Under the pieces are notes generated by a model, which saw nothing but the letters and a program-made list of their open reading frames with translations, made no database searches and had not been told where the DNA came from. DNA of 64,000 bases, taken from positions 3,430 through 67,429 of the forward strand of contig CAZDAW010000006.1 in assembly GCA_964503685.1 (NCBI GenBank). Direction: 5' to 3'. This DNA comes from CAZDAW01 sp964503685 (GTDB lineage Bacteria > Chloroflexota > Anaerolineae > Anaerolineales > Anaerolineaceae). Positions 35,837-43,154 of the stretch are shown in pieces (the stretch's first letter is position 1; every line of letters begins with the position of its first letter). Both the position numbers and the translations under genes were made by a program.

Positions 35837-36567
35837 TCCGGTTTCTCCGATTCTGTTGCCAGGGCAACGAAGGCGTCTTCGAAGTTTGCCGCGCCGGCGG
35901 CGGAAATCAATTCTTCTGCTGTTCCGAGCGCCCGCAGTTTGCCCTTCGCCATGATCCCGATCCTGTCTGAAAGCGCCTGCGCCTCTTCGAGATAATGGGT
36001 GGTTAAAATGATGGTAATCTCGCCTTTCAACTTCTCGATGACCGACCAAAGTTCGCGGCGGGCGAGAACGTCCAGCCCCAGGGTGGGTTCGTCGAGCATG
36101 AGGATTTGCGGGTCGGAGATCAGCGCCATGGCGATGCTCAGGCGGCGCTGCCAGCCCCCGGAGAGAATCCTGGCTTTGTCTTTTTCCACTTCCGCGAGCC
36201 CCAGGTGAGCGATGATGTTCGTCGCCTTCTCGCTCGCGGCGTGGTTATGGAAACCGTAGATGCCAGCGATCAGCTCCAGGTTTTCGCGCACACTGAGGTT
36301 GGGCGCCACGGCTGTTTCCTGCGGCGATAAGTTGATCATCTCCTTAACCGCCTGCGGTTCAGACAGGATGCTCTTTCCCAGCACGGTTGCCTCGCCGGAT
36401 GTGGGCCGGGTGAGGCAGCAGAGCATGCGGATGGTGGTGGTTTTGCCGGCGCCGTTGACGCCGAGCAGGCCGAATACCTCGCCTTTCCTGATCGATAGAT
36501 TTAACGAATGGACTGCGATTCGTTCTTTGTATTTTTTGCTCAGTCCCTTGATTTCGATTGCGTTCAT
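35833..36567 (-). CDS. ABC transporter ATP-binding protein (drug/multidrug exporter type)
   Basis: A 244-residue ATPase with Walker A GVNGAGKT near 37-44, NLSPQETAVAPNLSVRENLE near 80-100, signature LSGGWQRR near 134, Walker B ILMLDEP with TLGLDV, and switch His in LTTHYLEEA. It belongs to the DrrA/CcmA-like exporter class. Its ATG shares a base with the AbrB stop (TAATG) and its stop overlaps the permease start, so all three genes are translationally coupled. Confidence 0.93.
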   Translation of the reverse strand: MNAIEIKGLSKKYKERIAVHSLNLSIRKGEVFGLLGVNGAGKTTTIRMLCCLTRPTSGEATVLGKSILSEPQAVKEMINLSPQETAVAPNLSVRENLELIAGIYGFHNHAASEKATNIIAHLGLAEVEKDKARILSGGWQRRLSIAMALISDPQILMLDEPTLGLDVLARRELWSVIEKLKGEITIILTTHYLEEAQALSDRIGIMAKGKLRALGTAEELISAAGAANFEDAFVALATESEKPE

Positions 36568-36791
36568 TATTGTTTATCCTCTGTCGGTTTTTGTGCTTGC
36601 AGCAGGGCTTCGGTAAATTCCAAAAACCGGTCGCTTTTTATAATGGCGATTCCCTGCGCCTCGTCTCCCAGTAACAGGAGGGTGTCGCCCGGCCGGATGT
36701 TGAAGACATCGCGCGCTTCCTTGGGTATGACGATTTGTCCCTTTTCACCGACCTTTGCCGTCCAGGCGTATTTACCTTTGGGTCGATTCAT
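36567..36791 (-). CDS. AbrB/MazE/SpoVT-type DNA-binding regulator
   Basis: A 74-residue protein with one swapped-hairpin AbrB domain: TAKVGEKGQIVIPKEARDVF near 11-30 and IRPGDTLLLLGDE near 32-44 are family signatures. GGAGG lies 6 bases before the ATG at 36791. Longer readings up to 36899 have no ribosome site. It leads the exporter operon, and the palindrome in its own -10 region suggests autoregulation. It lacks a toxin partner, so it is more likely a transition-state-type regulator than an antitoxin. Confidence 0.88.
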   Translation of the reverse strand: MNRPKGKYAWTAKVGEKGQIVIPKEARDVFNIRPGDTLLLLGDEAQGIAIIKSDRFLEFTEALLQAQKPTEDKQ

Positions 36792-36840
36792 TGATAGCCT
36801 CCATTTTACAGTGGTACGAAAAGTAAGAATAGTATGAAAT

Positions 36841-36878
36841 GTATGACAAATCATACTTCCGTTTAATTGAAATGTCAA
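36841..36878 (-). promoter_or_regulatory. Promoter and palindromic operator of the AbrB-ABC operon
   Basis: On the minus strand TTGACA (36878-36873) and TATGAT (36855-36850) are 17 bp apart. The -10 lies inside the palindrome GTATGACAAATCATAC (36841-36856), with another AGTATG 10 bp further in. A dimeric regulator bound here would block the promoter. AbrB itself is the obvious candidate (inference). Confidence 0.65.
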
Positions 36879-36900
36879 GGGATTGGGGAATAGAATCAAA

Positions 36901-38643
36901 AGGGGCTGTCTCTAAAGAACTTAGAAACGGCCTCAAAAAATAGCTGCAAATCGAATAACAACGAAAAAAACAAAAATTGGTAGCCTACCTGGCTGCCAAA
37001 TTTCGCATATTATGGGCAATACTGATCAAACCCCATTCAATATTGACTTTATCCAACCCTCTCAAATGGAATCTTCTGAATTCCATATTGTGTTTGATGC
37101 ATCCGAAAACCGTTTCCACTTCCGTGGAGCGCTCAGATCGCAGCCGTTGGCCTTCCTGACTGGTGAGGTTGACTCTGGCTTGTCGGCGGTATTCCAGCAA
37201 GCGGAAACTAATTTTGATGCGTCGATTGCCTTTAGCCTTGGTACACTGTGGTTTGAGGGGGCAGGCGTCACAGTGATCGCATGCATAATAACGCCGATCA
37301 GTTTGGTAACCATTGTCTGTTACATAGCGGGTGGTAGCCACGAAATGTAAACGTTGATTTGCTGGACAGATGAATTCATCCGTTTGGGGGTCATAACCAA
37401 AATTCTCTGCCCGGAACTGGTGTTTGCGCAGCACTTCCGGCTTACGGTAGTGATGGGTGTCCTGATAAAAAGTGTTGTATTTGACAAAATTCTCCAAGCC
37501 ATGTTGCTGTAGATAGGCATAGTTCTCTTCACTGCTATAGCCCGCGTCTGCCACAATCCTGCGTGGCAAGCCGCCTAATCGCTGCCGCACTCCTTCCAAA
37601 TGCGGGATCAGGCAAGCGGTGTCTCCCACACGCCCATGCACACTGTAGCCCACAATAAATTGACCCTCAGTACCCATCTGCACATTGTAGGCCGGTTTCG
37701 GCCAGGGTTTTTCTGCCCCTCGATCCTCCTTCATACGCATACAGCTGGCATCTGGATCGGTTTTGGCATAGCTGTTCCGCCCGGCCAGGATTTCTTCTTG
37801 TTCTTCGTATTTCTTCAACCGCACCAGACAATCGCTTTCTAACTTCTTCAGTGCCTTGCGGACCGGTTGGGTCGCTTTCTTGGGCTGTATTTGTTCGCGC
37901 AAGCGCTGATTGAGTTCATCGATCTTCTGTTTCAAGGCTTCACTATGGACATCATCCCGGCCACTTCCGCCCAGTTCTTCCAGGTCTTCATCGCCATATT
38001 TTTCTTGCTCGGCTTGGTTTTCTGCTTCGATCTGCTCAAACAGCTCTTTGATTTGCTCCTGCACCCGGCGTTGGTATTTCTCGCGCCGTTTTGCCCACAC
38101 TACCTTGTGTTTGTTGGCATTGGCTTCTATCTTCGTCCCATCCACAAAGTAATCCTCCAGTTTCACATGCCCCGCCGCAACCAGATATTCCAATACTGCC
38201 GCAAACACCTCCCCGATCACTGCCTTCATCCGGCTGCTGCGAAAATGGTTCAACGTGCGAAAGTCTGGCCGGTTCTCCCCACTAATCCACATGAAATGGA
38301 TGTTTTCTCGCAATGCCTTCGCGATCCGGCGTGAGGAGTATATCTTCTCTGCATAGGCATACACCAATACCTTCAGCAGCATTTTCGGATGATAGCTGGA
38401 GGTCCCGCCTCCTTTGTATTGCTGCAGGAGTGGGCTGAGGTCGATCTTCTCCACAGCTTCGTCAACGATCCGCACCAGATGGTTGGCCGGGATCATCTCT
38501 TCGTAGCTGGGCGGCAGCAGCGCTACCTGGTTCATTACATAGGGCTTAAACACGGGGTGGGCTTGTTTTCTTCTCATTCCTTTATTGAATCATTGCTTCT
38601 TAAAATTGTACAGGGGCTGTCCTCTACTTTTTGGACAGCCTCT
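36901..38643 (-). mobile_element. IS1182-like insertion sequence
   Basis: A 1.74-kb element. The left end reads AGGGGCTGTCTCTAAAG and the inverted right end AGAGGCTGTCCAAAAAG, an imperfect terminal inverted repeat matching at 14 of 20 positions. It holds one transposase gene. No direct target duplication is obvious. Instead the flanks form ATCAA on the left and TTGAT on the right, as if the insertion split a palindrome. The right end carries an internal hairpin (GGGGCTGTCC / GGACAGCCTC, 38613-38642) that could block read-in transcription. It sits between the AbrB promoter and the next gene and breaks no visible gene. Confidence 0.85.
36985..38577 (-). CDS. IS1182 family transposase
   Basis: A 530-residue DDE transposase, full length and uninterrupted. 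The DUF772-type N terminus has LPPSYEEMIPANHLVR and SYHPKMLLKVLVYAYAEKI. The first catalytic Asp is in DYFVDGTKIEANANK near 143, the second in IVADAGYSSEENY near 345, and the catalytic Glu is near EVETVFGCIKHNMEFRRF towards the end. A charged coiled-coil insertion spans about 165-260, and a Cys cluster CDHCDACPLKPQC near 440 is typical. The element is probably still active or recently so. Confidence 0.92.
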   Translation of the reverse strand: MRRKQAHPVFKPYVMNQVALLPPSYEEMIPANHLVRIVDEAVEKIDLSPLLQQYKGGGTSSYHPKMLLKVLVYAYAEKIYSSRRIAKALRENIHFMWISGENRPDFRTLNHFRSSRMKAVIGEVFAAVLEYLVAAGHVKLEDYFVDGTKIEANANKHKVVWAKRREKYQRRVQEQIKELFEQIEAENQAEQEKYGDEDLEELGGSGRDDVHSEALKQKIDELNQRLREQIQPKKATQPVRKALKKLESDCLVRLKKYEEQEEILAGRNSYAKTDPDASCMRMKEDRGAEKPWPKPAYNVQMGTEGQFIVGYSVHGRVGDTACLIPHLEGVRQRLGGLPRRIVADAGYSSEENYAYLQQHGLENFVKYNTFYQDTHHYRKPEVLRKHQFRAENFGYDPQTDEFICPANQRLHFVATTRYVTDNGYQTDRRYYACDHCDACPLKPQCTKAKGNRRIKISFRLLEYRRQARVNLTSQEGQRLRSERSTEVETVFGCIKHNMEFRRFHLRGLDKVNIEWGLISIAHNMRNLAAR

Positions 38644-38668
38644 TGATACCCTGCAAAAGCTCTGGTTT

Positions 38669-39157
38669 TTACACGCCCACGATGGCGGCCAGTTCATCGA
38701 TGGCGGCCTGTTCCTTCTCGTCGATGACCGATTGGGCGCCGATGCCCATGAAGCCGCCGGTTTTGGTTTCTGCCACCTTGCGCGCTGTATCCATGATGAA
38801 GCGTTTGTAGCCGGCTGCGTCTGCCCGGCTGCCAGCGATCGCGACGGCGTTGGCCAGATATTGTTTGATTTCGGCGCGCACTTCTGCCGGGTCTTTTGCT
38901 TGGTAGCTGACCTGGTATTCTTTGGCGTCGCTGAGGTTTATATCTGTCATCGTTTCCAGCAGCTCATCCACCAGTTCGCCGTAACCGCTGCCGCCCGGTT
39001 TTCTGGCCAATTCAACCGCAAACTTGCTCGCCGTGAAGACTTCGCTGAATACTTCAAAGCCGCCGCCGCTGGCCGTCGATACGTAAGACGACGCCAAACC
39101 GGGCGCGTTGATGAGAATCTTCCATTGTTCCGGGCTGAACTGCTCTTTAATACTCAT
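38669..39157 (-). CDS. Conserved hypothetical protein, 162 residues
   Basis: A soluble, alpha-helical, acidic protein. GGAGG sits 5 bases before the ATG, so the start is firm. The N terminus reads FSPEQWKILINAPGLASSYV, followed by a Gly/Ser-rich bend, and the C terminus has YKRFIMDTARKVAETKTGGFMGIG, a pattern seen in small proteins of unknown function in Chloroflexota-like genomes. No catalytic motif, signal or membrane helix is visible. It stands alone between the IS element and a repeat. Confidence 0.75.
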   Translation of the reverse strand: MSIKEQFSPEQWKILINAPGLASSYVSTASGGGFEVFSEVFTASKFAVELARKPGGSGYGELVDELLETMTDINLSDAKEYQVSYQAKDPAEVRAEIKQYLANAVAIAGSRADAAGYKRFIMDTARKVAETKTGGFMGIGAQSVIDEKEQAAIDELAAIVGV

Positions 39158-39240
39158 AATATCCTCCTTAAAGTATATCCCGTCACTTTATCAATTTGGG
39201 TTCCCCCGATTTCAATAACGGTTTATTAATACCTTGTATT

Positions 39241-39394
39241 TAACTCAAGTTGCTGCCCTGATAATAATCTCTGCGTCTGTTACTGCGAGAAGGGCGCTTT
39301 TTGCCCGACGAAGCAGTCTCAACGTCACAATCCGAGATTGCCACGCCTCGCCATTCTGTCGAGGCTAATGACAGCCAGACGGCAACTTGGATTA
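39241..39394. repeat. Small inverted-terminal repeat element, family 1 (copy B)
   Basis: About 154 bp, bounded by TAACTCAAGTTGCTGCC and GGCAACTTGGATTA. The orientation is opposite to copy A. It contains TGCGAGAAGGGCGC, TTTGCCCGACGAAGCAGTCT and a 27-bp extra hairpin (CGCCTCGCC / GAGGC area) absent from copy C. It fills the 260-bp spacer upstream of the small hypothetical gene. Confidence 0.7.
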
Positions 39395-39417
39395 TTTATT
39401 ATAGTATAGAAACCAGG

Positions 39418-40269
39418 TTATTGATTGGGCGCCACGGTATGAATATCAAGCGACGTGTCTGGCGCTGGCCTGTGCAGCGCCAGCCGGAGTACCTCGCGGA
39501 TTAATCCGCTCAACATCGTTTTTGCATTGAGGACGTTCACCACCAGACCCGTTTTACCGTCCGTTGCCTTCGAGGCGAGCCAGAGCGCTTTTTTGGCTGG
39601 CAGGTCTGGCTGGTTTCCCCACAGGCGAATGACGGTTTCCAGCGGTTTTACCTTTTGTTCGTAGCCTTGCACCACGTCAACGTGACGCAGCATATCGGTA
39701 TCTACAAGGCCAGGATTGAAGGCGAAGATTCCTACACCCTGGCCTTTGTATTCTTTTGCCAGCGCCAAAGTAAAAGAGCGCACCCAGATTTTACTGGCGC
39801 CGTAGGCATTCTGAAACTCGACTCCTTTATTGCCGCTCCGCCCAAGAATGTTGATGAGTTTACCGCTGTGATTGGGCAGCATATACCGTAACGCGACCAT
39901 CGAACCGTTGTAAACCCCCACGATGTTCGTATTGATCAAACGCATGAAGTCAGCCGTTGCAATCGCGGCCGTTGGCCCATAAGGAACGGATAAACCGGCG
40001 TTATTGACCCAGATATCAATTTTGCCAAAGGTTTGAACGGCGAATGACCCCAATGCCTCAATTTGTTTAAGATCGCCTACATCGCAAGGGATGCCAGCCG
40101 CCTGACCGCCGCCGGATTGAAGTTCTGCCAGGGCCTTTTCCAGCGCCGGTTGCGAACGACCTGCAATGACAACAGAGGCGCCCTCCGCAGTAAATTCTCT
40201 GGCAATGCCCAGACCCAGCCCGCGTGTGCCCCCGGTAATGACGGCAACCTTGTTTTCGAGTCTTTTCAT
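39418..40269 (-). CDS. Short-chain dehydrogenase/reductase (SDR)
   Basis: A 283-residue classical SDR. The cofactor loop is TGGTRGLGLG near 12-21, NNAG near 88-91, the catalytic Ser region ILGRSGNKG near 143 and the YGASK Tyr/Lys pair near 158-162. The Arg after the cofactor loop (GRSQ near 37-40) hints at NADPH. It lies last in a set of three closely spaced same-strand genes (TspO-like, redoxin, SDR with gaps of 32 and 38 bases). The substrate is unknown. Confidence 0.92.
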   Translation of the reverse strand: MKRLENKVAVITGGTRGLGLGIAREFTAEGASVVIAGRSQPALEKALAELQSGGGQAAGIPCDVGDLKQIEALGSFAVQTFGKIDIWVNNAGLSVPYGPTAAIATADFMRLINTNIVGVYNGSMVALRYMLPNHSGKLINILGRSGNKGVEFQNAYGASKIWVRSFTLALAKEYKGQGVGIFAFNPGLVDTDMLRHVDVVQGYEQKVKPLETVIRLWGNQPDLPAKKALWLASKATDGKTGLVVNVLNAKTMLSGLIREVLRLALHRPAPDTSLDIHTVAPNQ

Positions 40270-40307
40270 GGTGAATACCTCTAAGGATTTTTTATAATAT
40301 TACGGCG

Positions 40308-40775
40308 TTATACATTCAATTGATCCAATAAAGAAAGAACCTCGGCGTTTTCGGGAATGTCGGACATCGAATGTCCGTAATGCACGAAACGCGCTGTGCC
40401 AGCTTTATCCACGATAACCTGGGCGGGCATTCGCCCCAACTTGAAGAGGTTGACTTCCTGCCCGTACAGTTTGAGCACGCTGGCCTTCGGATCGGGCAGA
40501 CCGATGAAGGGCAGGTCGTGCTTTTTCCAATAAGCCTGAAAAGCCTTTGCATCTTCCGGGCCGACGACCACCACCTGCGCCCCCCGTTTGACGAATTCCT
40601 GATAGTCCTGGCGCAACTGCGCCATGTGCCTCTGGCAGAACGGTCAGGTAAAGGTGCGGTTGAAGACCAGCAGTACGTGGGCTTTGCCGCGAAAATCGGA
40701 GAGGCGAACGGTCTCTCCCTTGAAATCCGGCAGAGCGAAATCAGGCGCAGGGGTATTGATTGCAACTCGCGACAT
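40308..40775 (-). CDS. Redoxin (AhpC/TSA-like), probable selenocysteine protein with in-frame TGA at the active site
   Basis: Read through one TGA, this is a 155-residue thioredoxin-fold peroxiredoxin-like protein: INTPAPDFALPDFKGETVRL, VLLVFNRTFT, then TGA (40646-40644, residue 44), then PFCQRHMAQLRQDYQEF and VVVVGPEDAKAFQAY. In homologues the TGA position is the first Cys of a FWCPFC-type motif, so the product would read U-P-F-C. The frame is intact on both sides. A 7-bp perfect hairpin (TGGCGCA/TGCGCCA, 40624-40609) puts a GU-bearing loop 26-29 bases after the TGA, where bacterial SECIS loops occur. AGGAG lies 7 bases before the ATG. It probably reduces peroxides or disulfides. A plain nonsense mutation is the alternative. 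Confidence 0.75.
40609..40624 (-). promoter_or_regulatory. SECIS-like stem-loop after the in-frame TGA
   Basis: On the mRNA a perfect inverted repeat (UGGCGCA / UGCGCCA) forms just downstream of the TGA of the redoxin gene. As a 6-bp stem it has the tetraloop AGUU, 26-29 bases after the TGA, inside the 16-37 base window described for bacterial SECIS elements. It lies within the coding frame, as expected for bacteria. Confidence 0.55.
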
Positions 40776-40807
40776 GAGCTTACTCCTTTTGAAAATAAAG
40801 ACCGGCG

Positions 40808-41581
40808 TCAGAGGGCGTTTCCACTCTTCCGTCCAGGTTTGACCAGCAGGAATGCCAGGGCAAGCGTCAGCGCTACCAGCCCGAAGGTGATCCAGGTGGG
40901 AACGGCCACTGCCGGAACGGCGGCATGCTTCACCGCAATCCCGATCAGCGCCCACAGAATCACCGCCGCATAACCGATATCCCGCCGGGTAAAATTCATC
41001 AGCGCGGCGATCACCAGCACAGCCGCCAGCATGATGATCATCCAGATTTCAGGGGCTAACCCGAAACGATCCCATTGGATAAAGTCGAGCACGTCGGTGA
41101 TGTTGGCGACCGTTGCCACCGTGATCCAGCCCAGGTAGATGCTGAACGGCAGATGGACGGCCCATTTTTCGCCGGTTGATACCTTGCTGCGGTTGATTCC
41201 CAGACGCAGGTAAACGATGATGAGCGAGGCCAGCAGAGTCAGCATGGCAATCAGCGTCAGCGGGAACTGCTCGTAGTGCCAGAGGAAGATCCAGGCGCTG
41301 TTCGCCAGTCCGCCCAGGGCGATCCACCATCCCGCAGCGCGCAGGCGGGGGTTTTCGCGTTGAGCGGGCAGGGCCTGAAAGATGGCGCAGGCGATCAACC
41401 CCACGTAGATCAGCCCCCAGATTGAGAAGACGTACCCCGCCGGAACGAAATAAACGTTGAAGCGGTCGGAAATTTCTCCGGTGTTTAGCCCGTTGATGGG
41501 CAGGGCATTGGCAAGGATATTGATGATGATGGTAGCCAGAATGGATAGCGCCACACAAATTTGACGGGTAATATCTTTCAT
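40808..41581 (-). CDS. TspO/MBR-like (tryptophan-rich sensory) membrane protein
   Basis: A 257-residue membrane protein with about seven to eight helices. The segment YFVPAGYVFSIWGLIYVGL near 50-68 is the hallmark of TspO/MBR relatives, and several Trp residues lie in the helices. It is longer than classical five-helix TspO (about 160 residues), as in the bacterial tryptophan-rich sensory proteins. The family binds tetrapyrroles or sterol-like ligands and is linked to oxidative stress. It heads the three-gene set with the redoxin and SDR, which fits a redox role (inference). Confidence 0.78.
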   Translation of the reverse strand: MKDITRQICVALSILATIIINILANALPINGLNTGEISDRFNVYFVPAGYVFSIWGLIYVGLIACAIFQALPAQRENPRLRAAGWWIALGGLANSAWIFLWHYEQFPLTLIAMLTLLASLIIVYLRLGINRSKVSTGEKWAVHLPFSIYLGWITVATVANITDVLDFIQWDRFGLAPEIWMIIMLAAVLVIAALMNFTRRDIGYAAVILWALIGIAVKHAAVPAVAVPTWITFGLVALTLALAFLLVKPGRKSGNAL

Positions 41582-42065
41582 TTTTTCACCTTTACTTCTG
41601 ATAGCGGAACTGGTTGGCGCAATGAAAACGGCGAAGACTCAATCGCTTCAATATGGAGTAAGTTAATTTTACTGTTTGACATCTGCGTTTGCAAAAAAAT
41701 GTATAAGGTTAAACTCAAGTTGCTGCCTTGGCAATAATCTCTGCGTTTGTCACCGCGAGAAGGGCGTGATTTGCCCGACAGGCCGTCTTAACGTCAAAAA
41801 TTCGGCACAATGACTCCAGGCGGCAACTTGGATTACGGTGTTAACTCGTCCACGGATTTCTGGATTGAGCTTCTGCGCGGGGCATTTCACCGGCGGAACC
41901 TATGCTGCGGCGAAATTTACTGGATTCCAGAGTTGCCTGTTGCGTATAGGTGAATAATGCCCTGCGCGGCGAATAAAAAATCAAAACGCCTGAGAGCGGT
42001 TTGGGTTTGCTGACTTCTTTTATTTATTGCTTATGAAAAGGGATGGACAATCGAAATGAGAAGCG
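41582..42065. other. 484-bp spacer containing a family 1 repeat
   Basis: The spacer separates the TspO-like gene from the end of the chemosensory operon. Besides the repeat at 41710-41835 I see no gene. The left part (41600-41700) should hold the promoter of the leftward TspO/redoxin/SDR set. The right part (41840-42060) shows no clear terminator. Confidence 0.4.
41710..41835. repeat. Small inverted-terminal repeat element, family 1 (copy C)
   Basis: About 126 bp bounded by TAAACTCAAGTTGCTGCC and GGCGGCAACTTGGATTA. It is in the same orientation as copy B and almost the same wording over the first 70 bases (AATAATCTCTGCGT, GAGAAGGGCG, TTTGCCCGAC). It lacks the extra hairpin of copy B. Confidence 0.7.
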
Positions 42066-43145
42066 TTAATTGGCGCTCTTTCCTTTTCTTGTAAATCTTA
42101 TCAATTCAGCCGGGATATCCAGAAGGCTTACCTGCTTTTCGGCTGCCCCGATTTCCCAGGCAACCTGCGGCATGCCATATACCGTAGAACTGGCCTCATC
42201 CTGGGCCAGTGTGCGCCCCCCTGCCTGGCGGATATGCAGCAATCCCCTGGCGCCATCGTCGCCCATACCGGTCAATAGGGCCGCCGCGGCATTTTGACCA
42301 ACGCGCTCTGCCACTGAATTGAACAGCGCGGCCACTGATGGGATATGCCGGGATATTTTTTCGCCGGCTATCAGGCGGACCTTATATTCACCGCCTGAAC
42401 GATAAACCTCCATGTGCTTTTCGCCGCCTGGCGCAAGCAGGGCCAGCCCCGAATGAATGCGGTCGTTATGCTTTGCCTCTTTGACCTGCACAGTTGAGAT
42501 ATTGTTCAGTCTTTCTGCGAAGGCAGCAGTAAACCCTGCCGGCATGTGCATAACAATAACGATGCCCGGTGAATTTGCGGGAAATAGCGGCATAATATTC
42601 GCGAGAGCGGCGACGCCCCCCGCTGATGCGCCAATGGCGATGACGCGGTCGGTCGTTTCCGATAGAGCGTAGTCTGCCTCCGCCTCTGCCGCTCTCGCTG
42701 ATGTTATTTTGGTCGGCGTCTTCCTGACGATTGGTCTGACCATCATTTTTGCTGCTTCTTTCACGCGCTCTGTGATTTCCCCCATCATCACGTTGATCCC
42801 ATCCTCGATGCCCAGCCGGGGTTTGGCAACGATGCTCACTGCCCCTGCTGCCAGGGCATCCAGCGTGACCTTTTTACCCTCTTCGGCGAGGGAACTGACT
42901 ACCACAGTGGGTATAGGATACTGGGCCATCAGCTTTTCTAAAAAGGTCACGCCATCCATTTGCGGCATTTCGATATCCAGCGTTATCACATCCGGCGGAT
43001 CGCGGTTGATGATATCCGCCGCGGCGTAGGGGTCGCGCGCTGCCCCAATAACCTCGATCTCCGGATCGTGAGATAGACCAATTGTGAGCAGTTTTCGCAC
43101 CAGCGCCGAATCGTCGATGATCAATACGCGAATCTTTTTTGCCAT
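42066..43145 (-). CDS. cheB: Chemotaxis response regulator protein-glutamate methylesterase CheB
   Basis: A 359-residue two-domain enzyme. The receiver (1-125) has DD at 11-12, phospho-acceptor Asp in VITLDIEMPQMDG near 56 and Lys in VAKPR. The catalytic domain (about 165-350) has the Ser in IGASAGG, the His in VMHMPAGF and the Asp in GMGDDGA, a complete triad. It removes methyl groups from receptor glutamates and deamidates glutamines. It is the last gene of the chemosensory operon, directly after its receptor. Confidence 0.95.
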   Translation of the reverse strand: MAKKIRVLIIDDSALVRKLLTIGLSHDPEIEVIGAARDPYAAADIINRDPPDVITLDIEMPQMDGVTFLEKLMAQYPIPTVVVSSLAEEGKKVTLDALAAGAVSIVAKPRLGIEDGINVMMGEITERVKEAAKMMVRPIVRKTPTKITSARAAEAEADYALSETTDRVIAIGASAGGVAALANIMPLFPANSPGIVIVMHMPAGFTAAFAERLNNISTVQVKEAKHNDRIHSGLALLAPGGEKHMEVYRSGGEYKVRLIAGEKISRHIPSVAALFNSVAERVGQNAAAALLTGMGDDGARGLLHIRQAGGRTLAQDEASSTVYGMPQVAWEIGAAEKQVSLLDIPAELIRFTRKGKSAN

Positions 43146-43154
43146 AATACTTTG

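Noticed and set aside
36567..36791. An antitoxin of a toxin-antitoxin pair
   Set aside because: The AbrB-like gene is followed by an ABC exporter and no toxin-like gene is adjacent.
40308..40775. A frameshift or two separate genes as explanation of the broken redoxin
   Set aside because: Both halves are in one frame with only a TGA between, and the codon sits at the conserved active-site position, so a frameshift is not needed.
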